Position numbers and translations under genes: made by a program | Origin: Ischnura elegans | Taxonomy: Eukaryota; Arthropoda; Insecta; Odonata; Coenagrionidae | Reading direction: 5' to 3' | NCBI RefSeq assembly: GCF_921293095.1 | Contig: NC_060259.1 | Span: 44,869,812-44,933,811 of the forward strand | DNA length: 64,000 bases | Shown here: piece after piece, positions 46,750-59,700 of the stretch | Position numbering within the stretch: the first letter of the stretch is position 1 | Layout of the letters: the number at the start of each line of letters is the position of its first letter | The notes under the pieces: model-generated | What the model was told of the DNA's origin: nothing | Databases searched by the model: none | What the model saw: only the letters and a program-made list of their open reading frames with translations

Positions 46750-49180
46750 CCATCTTGCCTCTATGAGGCCATTTCATTAAAGCTGCTGTTGTACCAAAAT
46801 AACCTTAAGTTTTTGGTGAAATAAGATTTAATCTCAAGATGAAAGTGTTAAAGTAATATCTGATTAGGAAAGTCTATGAGGTTAAATCATGAAAAAAAAA
46901 ATATTTTAATTTTTGTACCAATGTTGTACGTACTTGTTTGAAGGTTGACTTTAAAATTCACTGTGTATAGATGAATTCTGATCCCAATGAAAATTTTATG
47001 AAGAAATACATCAAAGATGTCATCAAAAATAAGAATTAAACATTCATACTGTTTGTTGAAATTTATAAAATGATTCAAAATTGAAATATACATGGATGTG
47101 TTTTATTGACAATGAATATTTTTTTAAGTTAAGAAATTCTTCACTTGATTCCCTGAAGTCTCCTTTGGGTCAAAATTCCATTGGCATTTGAAAAGTAGAC
47201 TCCACATGTCAACCAATAGATGTCAACTAACAGACAAGTATTTGCTATTGTTCTTCTTTAACTACATCCCATTTATGTTTTAATCAAAGACTGTAAAAAT
47301 GTTTTAATCTCATGGCACAGTTGTTCTTTTTCCTGTGTCCATTATCAGTTGAATGTTGAGAATGGTTGAGGTATGTTCTTTAGATTGTATCTTTGTAATT
47401 GAATGCATTTAACAGTAATAACCAGGGTCATTTGAATGTTCCTGGCCACTAAAAAAATGAGGCTGTTGCAATTCCCTTGTTGCAGATAAATAATTTTAAA
47501 ATAATGAAGCCTAGTTCATAATTCGGGTGCTACAGAAATGTATCCAGAATGTTTGTGTTGATTTTTTTGTGGTTACATATACCGCCAGGGACTTGCATGT
47601 ATCACATAAAAGTGTTATTCATTATTCCCTTCAAGTGAACTATGTTCCATTGATGGTAATGTATGTTCTGGCTAAAAAGTTTGTATTTTTCTTTTCAATT
47701 TTGTTATTTAATGGGTTGAAAGACATAACCTGATAAGAGTGAGATGATTTTCTGTTTGTGAGAGAGTATTTAAGATAATACGATTTTCACTGTATGTATC
47801 CCATTAGCATTATTTTAAGTAATTATTCATTCTATAGAATCTAATGAAGTTATTAAATTTCTCAGCAGATTATCTCATTATTGGATTTGTACATTTGTGA
47901 AAACTAGTTACTAAAAAGTTGTGGTGGAGACTTTGTGATCTTTGCAGCTTATTATTCATCTTTAATGTAGCATTTTTTGTTGGAAGAAAAGTCAAATATT
48001 TATAATTTCCTCAATAGTAAGCATATTATCTCCCACTTTTGTGAAAAGCTGGGTGTTTGTGTGATATATTTTTGAAACCAGTGACTGGACAATGGACTAG
48101 TTACTGGAGGATAATTTTCATGGCTGTGCATATGTAAAATTTTTGTTGGCTTTCAAGTATGTTAATAGTTTCGTAAAATTTTTATACGTTTAATTCAAAG
48201 AGTAAAAGTCATATAATAAAACCATTAATTGCATAATTTTGTTTCAAAAAATTATCAAATGTTTAAACATGTTAAATTAGCATCTGTGGTATGTAAAATT
48301 CAAAGTGCAAATTTAAGGATACAAATAAGTCATTGTAATTATTATTGTTCATTTTAAGAGTAATTCTATGACTTGCACAACATACAAAATGTTTAAATGT
48401 TCAAGAATGTTACTGATGAAGTTTCATGTCTCATCAGTGGTTGACAGTGAAATTAATTCATTGAAAAATTTGATATATATATGTTTTTCATCAAAATGCC
48501 ACAGACTAATGTTGATAAAAATATGCCTAAATGGGTGGAAATTTGAAATCTGATTGAGTCCAAATAGCAAATGCTCTGAGAGTTAAAGGCTGACAGTGGG
48601 TAAAGGTGATTGATATAGTTTTTTGTGTCACTGTCATTCTTCACTTGCAAAGCAAATTAATGTGCTGTATTTGTCTCTAAGAAAGTATATCTCCTAGATA
48701 TACCTCTGATCGGAAAATCTGTGTTCTGTTTAAAACTTCACTGTGCTGAGGGGAACGTTGGATGCCTTAAAAAAGTCCTGTTACCATATCATCATCAAGT
48801 ATTTATTTGATAGGTCTGTACTGTGCCATTTTTTGTTCTTTGAAGTGTTCTAGTCATTTTCATACCTTGTTTGATGGATCTACTTAAATGATCTATTTTA
48901 TTTGGCATGAATTAGGAATGAGTTTTAATCCTTGATGGGGAGTAGCAATTCAAAATTTTCAGAAATGGATGACTTTTAATTGTATTTTCTGATAAGAAGA
49001 AAGTATTATTTTCTTTTTCAGCCATGAATGGTCTAGGGTGTTTGGTATTTTAGAAACCAAGAATTTATTGTGTTTCTTATTTTTTGTTTCATGACACATC
49101 TCCATTTCTTTTTGGTATTCATTCATGTAAAAGTTATATCTCCTCTAGGAATGGCTTCTATTAAATAAAGAATACGAATT
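46750..49180 (+). promoter_or_regulatory. Tusc2: Tusc2 3' untranslated/downstream region
   Basis: AT-rich and non-coding after the Tusc2 stop. Canonical AATAAA hexamers occur at 48215-48220 and 49164-49169. Either could end the transcript. No other gene was recognised. Confidence 0.4.
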
Positions 49181-52100
49181 ATTTTGCATTATGTTTTGTG
49201 TATTATTTTATTGTGGACAAATATCCATAGCAAAATAGTCTTTATTTCTTTGAAATGTCTTTTTATGGAGAGGTCTTCACATTTTTGTTTTCATCGGTTC
49301 TTGGATTCATCTGTGATAGTGTGTGTGGGTGAGGATTCCCCTCTTGGTGAAAAAGAATCTTTTTCTCATCCTTCTCATATAGTTGTAAGCTAGAAACTTC
49401 CTCTATTGTTTCTTAAACTTTCCTCTACTCTCTAGTATTTCTGATATCTAATCAAGGTACAGTACATATTTAAAAATTAATTTTTATTTTAAAATTTAAT
49501 AGGCTATTGTCTTTTAATATAAATGCATATTAATAATTATTTTAGCGAAGCAGTAACAGTCTGAAAAAATTCTGCAGCAGATGCAATTATTGTACTAATG
49601 TATCAAAGTATAGAATGGAAATGTTAGCTTATTGGCATGCAGAAACATTCTGTAAGATGGTAGAAAAAAATCACCCTCGCAAACTTGATTACAGGCTACA
49701 TTTTAGGGGGAAAAGACTTTTCTATGGAACTGGAAAAAAATTACTCTTGAAAATGCTTTTTTTTTTAATTGCTCACTATCTGTTGGAATCTGATCTTAAA
49801 AAAGGTAGGGTGAAATGATATTTTCTTGTTAAAAGCAAAAATATGGGGTGAGGTCACAAAAAGTAATGGTTGCTAAGATAAAACTTTGTAGTCGGATGGT
49901 GACAGTACATATACTGTATACCAATATTTTTTTCGACCATCATAGCTATAGTTTATTAAAATAAATTAGAATGCTGTTGTTCCAATTAGCCTTCTCATGC
50001 CCACATAGCACAAAATATCTTCTACATGTCAAAATATCTAAAACGTCTTCAGCTAATATATAAAAAATATCTTGCAATGTGTTCTAGATATTTTGTAGAT
50101 ATTTGAATGTCCGCTTTTCTGATATCTACCAGATATCTTTGAGAACATATTTTGTAGAAATTTATATTCAAATTGGATCCATTGGGAAAATTCAGTATAA
50201 ATGACTAAAATAGAACATTTTTTTTGGTATAGAAAGAGTTTATTTTCAACTGACAGCCTACTGGTGGAGCAGGAGGGGATGGTAGGGCTCAAAAAGACAT
50301 ATGCCAGACATCAAGTAGATATTTTAAATATCCAAGACATCAAGTAGATATTTTAAATATCCAAGACATTGAAGATATTTTCAAGACATCTAGAGGATAT
50401 TTAAGATATTCAAGACGTTGAAGAAATTTTCTAGATATCTAGAAGATATTTTGTGCTATGTGGGCGGTAAATAAAATTAAAATTTGGTGTTGTAGCTAGA
50501 AGTAAATAGGAGACATGTTAATTTATTAGCATATTGCACATCATAAATAACCATGGATTCTTAACTTACTGCATTCAAGTACTCAAAACTAAGAGACTAA
50601 ATTGGTTCTTTTTCCCTCGGTGTAATTTGAAGAATAATTATGTAAATCATACCAGCTTTCCGTTGTCATTTCCAAATTGCAGATAAAAATACTAACATTG
50701 CTGGAGAAAATCCTAGACTATTTGAATTTCGCACAACAAGAAGAGCCATCTATGTGTTATAATAAGAACCGAATGCTTATTCTTGGGAAATCAGCGCCAT
50801 CTACGCACAGGATCGTATACTGATATAAGGAGAACTCAGGATATTTATTCCAGAAGTGGGAGATGTTTGATATGGTTTGATGGCAATGATAAGGACTGTT
50901 TACTAATTTTGTTAAATTTACGAAATTACTGAGATGTGGGCTGAAGTAGTGTATCAAATGAGATGTAGCTGATAACACGTACGAATGATAAAGTTGTTTT
51001 TGCTAGGTAAGGATTTCTGTTAAATATTGTTTATAACGATGTATCCTCTTTAACATGAAGATTCTTTCGTGGAAAATACTCCCGTATTAAATGTTAACCC
51101 ATGTCCAGTAAGCACTTTTACATATTAGTAAGTTAAATATTACTTCTGTTACCTTTTAATTTGTAATTATAGTAGTGACTGTCCAATGCCATCAAAACTC
51201 GATCCTTTGTGTTTATTCATTATTTATGTCCAAGGGTGGATGCCCTTATTTGTGTGTAGTATTCCAATTATTTCTCATAAATTGGCCAGATATGGCCCAA
51301 ACGGTGATTTCAAAATCGTGTTGACTCTGTTTGATATGCGTTTCAAAATAAAAACTAAAAGCTTTGGTTTTGTTTCGTTAAAATTACGTTAAATACTGAT
51401 ATGCATCGCTACGGAACATAATCTCGCCGAATTGATTATTCCTATAAAGTTGTTGATTGTCTATTTTAGTGATGGTTTTTGAACGATGAAGCCAATATTC
51501 TGTCATATTTAAAGGAGTTATGTAGTATGAAAGAATTTTTAGTGCTCTTGTTTTTAGTTTGTTCTGTTTTCCCGTATTTCCTGATATTAATTAACATATT
51601 TCATTAGAATCATTTATTTTCCTTTGAGCTCCTTAGGACAGTAGTAATGCACAAACGTAGTATCTTCAGCATATCGGAGTTCTCTGTCGCAAATCACTTC
51701 TTTGCGAAGATTAATTTTAATAGAAACATATCTTATAGCTTTTTTTTTTAGCAAATCTGAATGATTTTTAAAAACATTAGTATTATAAATTATTCACTAT
51801 TCAGTAGTATTTATTGTCTTTGAAAACAATTAAGTGTATTGCATTAGTATGGAATGAGTCTATATGAACAATAATTTAAACACAGTAGGTAGTTTCACTG
51901 TATGGTAATGCTGTACATTAGGTTTGACAAGCTTCCCTGCTAAGGCAAACAGAATAGGAATGAAAATTGCAACCCTGGTAAGGCAGAATCAGGAGGGAGT
52001 TAACCTTTTCCCTACTAAAGACATAAATATGCGTCTGGCCAGGGAGACGAAAGCCATATATTTTCGTCGGAGATTTTCCTACGCAGGTGAAAAAATGCCG

Positions 52101-53736
52101 AATATATACGTTTCCTAGCTCCCCCCCTTTAGTGACGGTCGTTGTTGTGCGATGTCTTTGTTTCGGGACCCAACACTGCGGGGCTTAGGCCGTACCCTTG
52201 TAATCTGGTAGCAGGTACCCGGACCAATTGTCTTATATTACACCTCTTAGCAGTAAGGGAACACGGTCATACAATTGTTTATCCAGTCATTTTTCGAAAT
52301 AAGTATTTGTTCCTTTCTCAAAAAAATATGAACTAAGAATTGAATTCTTTGTCTTTTAAGCAGTGTTTAAAATTTTTATACGAAATTCTACGTTAAATAT
52401 TAACTTGTATCTCATTTTCAGTATAAACATCAACATGGAAAATGTTGCTGCATTTGATGTGTTAATATTGATGGTAGAGCTTTAACATTGGGGGTAAGCT
52501 AGAAAGAGCTGCACATGGCTTTGACCTGAGGAGTGCTTTAGTGAAGCATAATTTAGATTTTAAATCAGTAGTATTGAAAGGGAGCATTTATGTGAATTCA
52601 AGTATTATCTGAACGTTTATTTTGTCAAATGTGAAATCTCATGCATATAATAATTACAAAGTAACATTTTTAATCAACCCACTTAAGATGACATATATTG
52701 TTTTCATCATGGTCTTATGGAGGAAGAGTTATGCCACAAAATACAATAATTTTGTTTCCTAAGCTACTCTTGCTGTATTGGAAACATGACAGATTTTTAG
52801 CTGCATTGAAGTGGATAAAAACTAAATTATCAGAAGTAAACTCTCTGTTGTTTATATGTTTTATATTCCTGAGATGTGCAACTGCCAGCAAAGAAAAATT
52901 AAATTCACTATTATGTTGTAACTGTTACCTGTTGAGGTAGATTTCGGAAACGTAAGTGTTGTAGCAACTGTAAAATATCTGATATATATATCATAACTAC
53001 ATCCTCATATCCATTTGCAATATTGAATCAAGTATTTGTCTACCCTCTGAATGTTGTATTTGAGTATTAACATCTTAGGAAATTTGATTTTCAATCAGGT
53101 ATGTCTTGAGGTAATACATTAACTATTGCACATGAAAAATAATGCAGCAAAGTGGCTTGAAAGGTTGCTGTGGAGAATGATGATGACTGATTTTTATCGT
53201 AGGAAAAAAAATCATTCAGTTCTCTAATGCTACATAAAAATGGAAAATGTGCATTATAATATACCTTCAGTAATGTCTTGAGGTTGGGATGGGTAAAATT
53301 AGTAGACTCAATCATGAGTTATTGTTGAAACGCTTTGGGGCTTTGTGAATGAGGCCATAAACATGTACCATCTGCATAGTGATATCATAAGTTGGATATT
53401 GTTGTCACAATTTTTAATTTTGTGCTCTTGGTTTCTATCATTCCAGAAATATCCAGACCCTGGAAAGCTAACTGAGTTTTCAAATTGAGAATGCTAATGC
53501 AACTGAAAAACGAGCTCATTGCCACTTTCCCATCATTGAGATTTGTGTAACAGGCTGAAAGAGCAAGGATGATGGATTCAATTACTGGCAGCAGTGATTC
53601 CAGTCAAAATCCTTGCTAGTGTAGTATGTTTCATATTGTTAATGGATCTCTACCACCAATTTCATGATTATCATTTGAATAAGGAATGTTTACTAATGTT
53701 GTGACTTTTTTGGCATAAGCACATTTGTTCTGTGAG
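49181..53736. other. Spacer between Tusc2 and unc79
   Basis: Contains the inverted-repeat element 50000-50465 and unassigned sequence. The 5' untranslated exons and promoter of unc79 should lie in its right part, but none is recognisable. A TTAA plus CCTTTTCCCTACTAAAG at about 51989 may be a solo transposon end. Confidence 0.5.
50000..50465. mobile_element. MITE-like element with perfect 25-bp inverted ends
   Basis: Ends CCCACATAGCACAAAATATC (plus TTCTA) are perfectly mirrored at the right. Two tandem copies of a 29-base unit (CAAGTAGATATTTTAAATAT plus CCAAGACAT) lie at about 50311-50368, and AGATATTTT-type motifs recur through the element. Non-coding. The superfamily is not assigned. Confidence 0.8.
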
Positions 53737-53758
53737 ATGGGGACTAGAGCTGCGGCTT
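53737..53758 (+). CDS. unc79: unc79 coding exon 1 (start codon, 22 nt)
   Basis: ATG in a good context (GAGATGG) opens MGTRAAA plus one base, followed by the donor GTAAGTAT. Joined to the next exon this gives AAASKIQSLHDYQ, which matches the way UNC79 proteins begin (short Met-...-A-S-K-I leader before the Tyr-containing block). The 5'-untranslated part upstream is not delimited. Confidence 0.78.
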
Positions 53759-56700
53759 GTAAGTATAATGTATTTGATTTAAAAATGAAATTTAAATTGA
53801 ATTTTGTGCCAGCCTTACATTGTAAAAAATATTTTCCCTGCACTAATGTTAATTTTAACTGCCAATCATTCTTCGTTTTTTCAAGTTTCCTTTGCTCTGA
53901 TTCTGTGGAAGATTTTCTCTGCCCAGATATAATAATTCTTTGTGTTTCACTCTAATAAATGGTGTGTGGTTATGGAAAATGATTTTTCAAATATTTTTAG
54001 AACAGTCAAGGTGGCTGCGTCCATCTTTCGCACTTCCTCCTGCATAGCTTTTTATTGGTTGATGACGGTTTCTTGAGCACTGCTGCTCACACCTTCAGGT
54101 GGAAGACTAGTGTACCGGGTCACTGCTATGGTGTCACTTACATAGCTTTTCTTTCCTCCCATTTTTGGAAGATGCTTTTCTATTGCTCAGTACCCTCTTC
54201 CTAGAGTGGTCCAGGTGGTATCCTCAACACAGATGGTGGGTTCCACCTGGACCACACTTGCAAGAGAGTAATGAGGAGTATAAAAGCAGCTTCCTAAAGT
54301 GGTGGGAAAGAAGATGTGTATAATGGACACCAAAGCAGGGACCTGATGCAATAATGCTTGCAAAACTGTTGTCATATTATTAACAGCAACACGGGAGGAA
54401 ACGCGAAAGATGAAGTCAGCATTCAATTCCCCCGAAAGCCTTCACTCATTAATGTAAAGGAGTTAAAACATATTAAACTCTTAACTTTGTCCCATGTAAT
54501 CTCCTGAATTCTAAAAGATATATCTCCTGTAAATTGAAATGCATGCATTATGTTGATTTTAAGTATGTTCCAGTTACAGCTAAAATTCAAAGTCTCCATG
54601 ACTACCAGCTGCGCCTGCTACATGGCATTGTGCCTTTTCCATCTGGCATTGATATAGCTAATACCCTTAAGCATTTCTCACAGACTCTCTTGAGTAAGTA
54701 CACTTTCTCAATGTTTTTATAATTCAATTTACTTCATGTTAAGACTGCAATTTGCCATTTATTTTCAATCATAACATATTTATTAGAATTAAGTACCATT
54801 CGCTTGCCAGGATTGTAAAAAAATTATATATATCCTACTAGCTAGGCAAATGAGAATACATGTGTGTAGTATTTGTTGCATATATTCAGGAAACTGAAGA
54901 AGATAATACCATGGGCTATGTTAATGCATAGGCTTGTGGGATAAGGCATATTGCGATCAATATTCATGGAGTTAATGTAAATGAATGGGTATTCGCAAAT
55001 AAAAGTGCCGATTGTGGCGGCACCATCGGAGGCAGAGAGGAGAGTGGTAGCCATTTAAAATATGTGTTGTTGACTTGTGTTTTTTTTAATGTAGTGGTGT
55101 TCTCGATCGTTAAAGCCTTTCAGCTAGTAAAATATGTTAATGTTAGAGTACAGGTACTATAATAAATGCACAAAAATGTTCAAGTCAGGTCATGTTATTG
55201 ATTACGTACCATATATATGATCGGTTGTCTACAGGATTATCTGTTGATGGGTATGTCCTCCAGAGTGGAAAATTCAATCCAAAACTTCATGATGTTGATG
55301 TTTTGATATTTTTTGTGAAGGTCTCTATCTTCTGTACAATATCTAATGCAACATTACATCCAATGCCGGTTTGGAAAAGTGTAAACGATGTTTTACTTAG
55401 GCTACTACATCGGAACTTCATAATTAAAAAACACCTTCCCTTTAACACGTTCGCGGCTATCGTGAAATTTGCCGTTTCTTCCCCGTGGGCGTCAATTTTC
55501 GTAAAAATTAAATCGATCCAATCATGTTAAAATTAATGCACACTTCTTTGGTATAGTTGAAAATGATGAATTGCAATAAATTTTGGAAAACCTATGCACT
55601 GATATTTAGTAATTAATTAATCCCCTTTTGCGTATGCAACCACGCATTACACGTTTTATTTTCTTCTGTATTTATTTATTGTCGCCTGAAATACCTTCAA
55701 AACGTACAAAATGGAAACAATGAAATAATTTATACACTTACTATTATTATAAGCCCAGAATGCAATATTTAGCTATTAATTAATCCCCTTTTGCATATGC
55801 AACAACGTATTACACATTTTATTTTCTTCGATATTTATTTACTGTCACGTAAATACCTTCAAAATGAACAAATAAGGCGTGCTTTTAGGTATGAAAACGA
55901 TGAAATAATTTATTTACCCTTCTTATAAGCCCAGAATGGAATTATTCAGTTATAAGTATCGGAAAAAATTCGGTATTTCTTAGTTTTTTTGCAACTGTTT
56001 CGAATTTATCTTCTGAGCCTTCATTACCCTCTTTCTATTTCACTGTGATGCCTTGCTTCGGTTTTATTGCTTTGGGAACAAAATGCAGCGGGAGGAAATC
56101 GTACATCTCGTTCTTGCTGCCATTGCTAGAGGTTCTATGCTTTCAGAAAGTCGCGAAAATGATTATCCCCAAAAGAACCGGGAAAACCTCTACCTTTGTG
56201 ACGGGCCTAACCGCACTTGTCCGGCGCTTAGAAAAGGCTAGGGCTGACGATATTCCGCACCCAACCTCACGCCTCCTAGGAGAGGGGTGGTGGTTGGGGC
56301 GGAACCTTTGAATCTATTATTTCCATAGTCTGCGGATAAGAAATCAAATTATTATTGGCATAGGTGAAGCTTTGCTTACAATTTTATTGCAGGCAGACCC
56401 ACTCGTGGGTGCAGTTATTATCGTAAGGTTACCCACAATTGGGTGTTGCAAGTAACCCTTAGGAGGCTAATCCGACAGTTTCGTTTTTGAATAATCTTGT
56501 GCGGCATCGCTTCTCACATAGTGGCCTTGTCGCAACAACGCAATCCACACGTTGAGTTTCAAATTAGTCGAGCCGAGCTGAAGGCCTTACATGTACAATG
56601 GTGACAAAATTTTCCTTGCAGTGAGAGAAGAACTTTCAGTCTTGGCTAATAAACGAGTGCCACTGGATATACGAGTCCATTTTCCTTGTCCTTTTGTGGA

Positions 56701-59700
56701 GCAGTGATTTTTTTGTTATTAGTGGCAAAGAAAAATTAGAGGAGATGGCTTACTCAGATGCATCTCAATTTAGTTCTGACTCCGATGATTCATACATTCC
56801 ATCCGATTTCGAAGGAGACAGTGAATCTTCATATTCAAAGGACAAAATTGGAGAAGATTCACCTGAAGAGGAAGAGCATGCTGCGTTATCAAGCTCCGAT
56901 GAATGGGGAGACTGCACCAATCGTACAGATGGTACCTTGGAGAGGTCGATTGCATTTTAGGCAGTACCTGCCTGGAAAGTCTCATAAATATGGAATAAAA
57001 TGCTACAAACTGTGTAGCCCTGACTCATTCACGCATAGTTTGCAAGTGTACTCTAGATAAAGTGAAATGCCAAACACGAAGGAGAAGGTTGGACATGGAC
57101 ACAAAGTTGTACTGCAACTGATGGAGGGACTTTTTGATGCTGAGCGGACATTGTGCATTGATAATTTTTAGACAAGTATGGGCCTAGCTGAAGACCTTTT
57201 GGGGAGGGAGACCTATGCTTGTGGCACAATGCGGGCGAATCGGAAAGGTAATCCACCAGAGGTTCGTCAAAAAAAGTTGAAAAGGGGGGAAATTATTGCA
57301 AGGCAGAATGGAAAAGGTGTTAGAATGATGAAATGGCAGGACAAAAGACCACTTATGATGATATCCCCTAATCCCGACCTTGGTGAGATGTTGCAACCAA
57401 CCACGTCGAAATCTAAGCGAGGGGAAATAATGAAACCAAAAGCCATCATAGTCTACAATAGCGCGAAAAAGGGGGTAGACATTTCCGACCAAATGTCTGC
57501 TTATTATAGTTGCATCAGACGATCTCTCAAGTGGTATAAGAAACTGGCATTAGAACTGCTTCTTGGGACATGGATGGTGAATTCATAGGTTTTATATAAT
57601 AATTATGGCCAAAATAAAAAAATGGAAATGCTGAATTTTCGAGAGAAAGCTATTGATGGATTATTGAAAGAAGATCCCGTCTTTAGCGATGTGGCTGGGG
57701 GAGTTGTTCCAGCTTCGAAGAAGTGGAAGTCCTTGCACAACCTAAGTAAATATGAAGGTACTGCGAGGATAGGTAGGAAGAGATGCCTCAATTGGTACGA
57801 GAGAATACGTAAAGAAAAGGGAACGAAAGAGGCAAGCAAGAGGGCAAAAAAAGTGAATACATTTTGTGAGGAATGTGATGGACACCCTACAATGTGCTTG
57901 GATTGTTTCAACAAAATTCACCATTGACATTGTCAAAGAAAATAAGTGAATATATTGAAAATAATGTAAATAAGTGATTATATTGAAAATAGTTTGAAAT
58001 TATATTTGAGATTCGGCAAGTTTTCGCTGTGCTCATTTGTATTCCCCATTTAGAAAATTGTTTCCATTGACCCAATTAGGATATCCAAACTGAAAATGAC
58101 ATTTATTATAGTTTTGAAATGTTTTCTCCATTTTTGTTTTCGATCTAAATAATTTTTCCGGTATGTGCTACCCTCTAAATATCTACGGAAGTGGAACATC
58201 TTCAATTCGTGAAAGCCATGTAATTGAAACGGTGAGTGTAGTAGTATTTCAACGTGTAATCAAGGAAGGTAATCGTCCTTCTTGTAGGGCCATCTTACAG
58301 TCTTATGGAAAACGAAAAAAACATTTCTAGTGATGCATAATGCCACAAAAATTGTAGGAATATTTTAGTTAACCTATCTTTGTCGTAAAATGTAAATAAA
58401 GCCAAACCAACTTGGTTTATATTTCGATATACTTTTGATAGACGATGCAAAACATAAAATTTACGTCTAGAGATTGCCGTGTCATAGAAAATAATGGCTC
58501 AATAACGAATCAACTATCTGTAGCTCTCGTCTACCTTCAATATGACAGCAATATTCTTTATTTTCTTTTATTATTGAATAAGCTTCATAATACTGCCTGT
58601 GGAATTGATATGAATGAGAACTTTGTACGTAACACAGCTAGAATTTTTTAAAACTCCTATAATCGACGGATAGGCAACCCGCAATGCAAGAATTACGTAT
58701 TTCATAAAATTATGGAAGTTGATTACCGATGATCGAGTTCATTTGAATATCTTTCCGATTAGTTAAACTTAAATTGAAAATATTTCACGCGCAAATGCAA
58801 ATACAACATCAAATACTGAATCTTTACATGATTGCCCGTCATTTTACTTGCTACCTTTCTCTAGGCAAAAAGTTCGGTTTGGCATCAGTAAAAAGTTAAC
58901 TAAAAACACCTTCATGGGCGATGAAGAACGTAGTAAGTCCGTCCTCATGGGCGCACGTGGCCCGAAGCTCCTTTAATTCGCATGGGAAACGTGACCACCG
59001 GTGGGTCATGCCGCCCATAGAGCTTAGAAACGCATGACCCACCGGTGGGTCATGCCGCCCACGGGGATAGACCAGCCATGACCCACCGGTGGGTCATGCC
59101 GCCCTGAACGTGTTAAGTAATGAAACTTGGTTTTGCCGTTATATTCTCTATCTATATCTCATAAAATTTTGATGACATTTTTCGAAGTCTTCCTCGGCAC
59201 AGTCTGAAATCACAAAAAGAGCATGAACTCAAACAGCTTTATGCACATGAGCACTTTTCTAAAGCTTTGATATTTGGCCGGTAGGTGTCACACACTTCAC
59301 TTTTATTCAGATGCCAGGATTGTAAAAACATTATGTATCCTACTCGCTAGGCAATTGAGAATACATGTGTGTAGTAGTTGCTGCATATATTGAACAATTG
59401 AAAAGAGAAATTATGGATTATTGTTAATGACATGTCATCAATTATTATGAAGGTTTATCTTTGGCCCCATTTCTAATAAATTTCTAATGGTGACCATCAG
59501 ATATTCTAAGTGAATTAGATATTAATTCAGATATTAATCGTGATCATGGCTTTCATCTGAGCAATGCTTGGACACCTGTCGTTAATTTCATAAAACGCGT
59601 AAGGATAGAACAGAAAATAATTCAAAGGCAAATAATGAACATCAGCCTATCAGATGACACCTAAACTTAACAGTTGAGCCTTACCAACAGTCAATTCTAT

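Larger units (their letters stand above)
55442..59116 (+). mobile_element. piggyBac-type transposon with decayed transposase
   Basis: TTAA at 55442-55445 and 59113-59116, inverted ends TTAACACGTTC. Plus-strand transposase pieces: acidic N-terminal region (56739-56950: YSDASQFSSDSDDSYIPSDF); then, after a loss of most of the catalytic core, LAEDLLGRETYACGTMRANR and YNSAKKGVDISDQMSAYYSC (57178-57588); then a C-terminal part with a Cys-rich tail CEECDGHPTMCLDCFNKIHH (57622-57927). Frame breaks make it inactive. A 165-base tandem duplication is near the left end, and palindromes near the right end. Confidence 0.85.

Noticed and set aside
54187-54426. 79-codon minus-strand frame in unc79 intron 1 that faintly recalled Harbinger nucleases
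   Set aside because: On comparison only scattered residues fitted. Kept as unassigned old repeat DNA.
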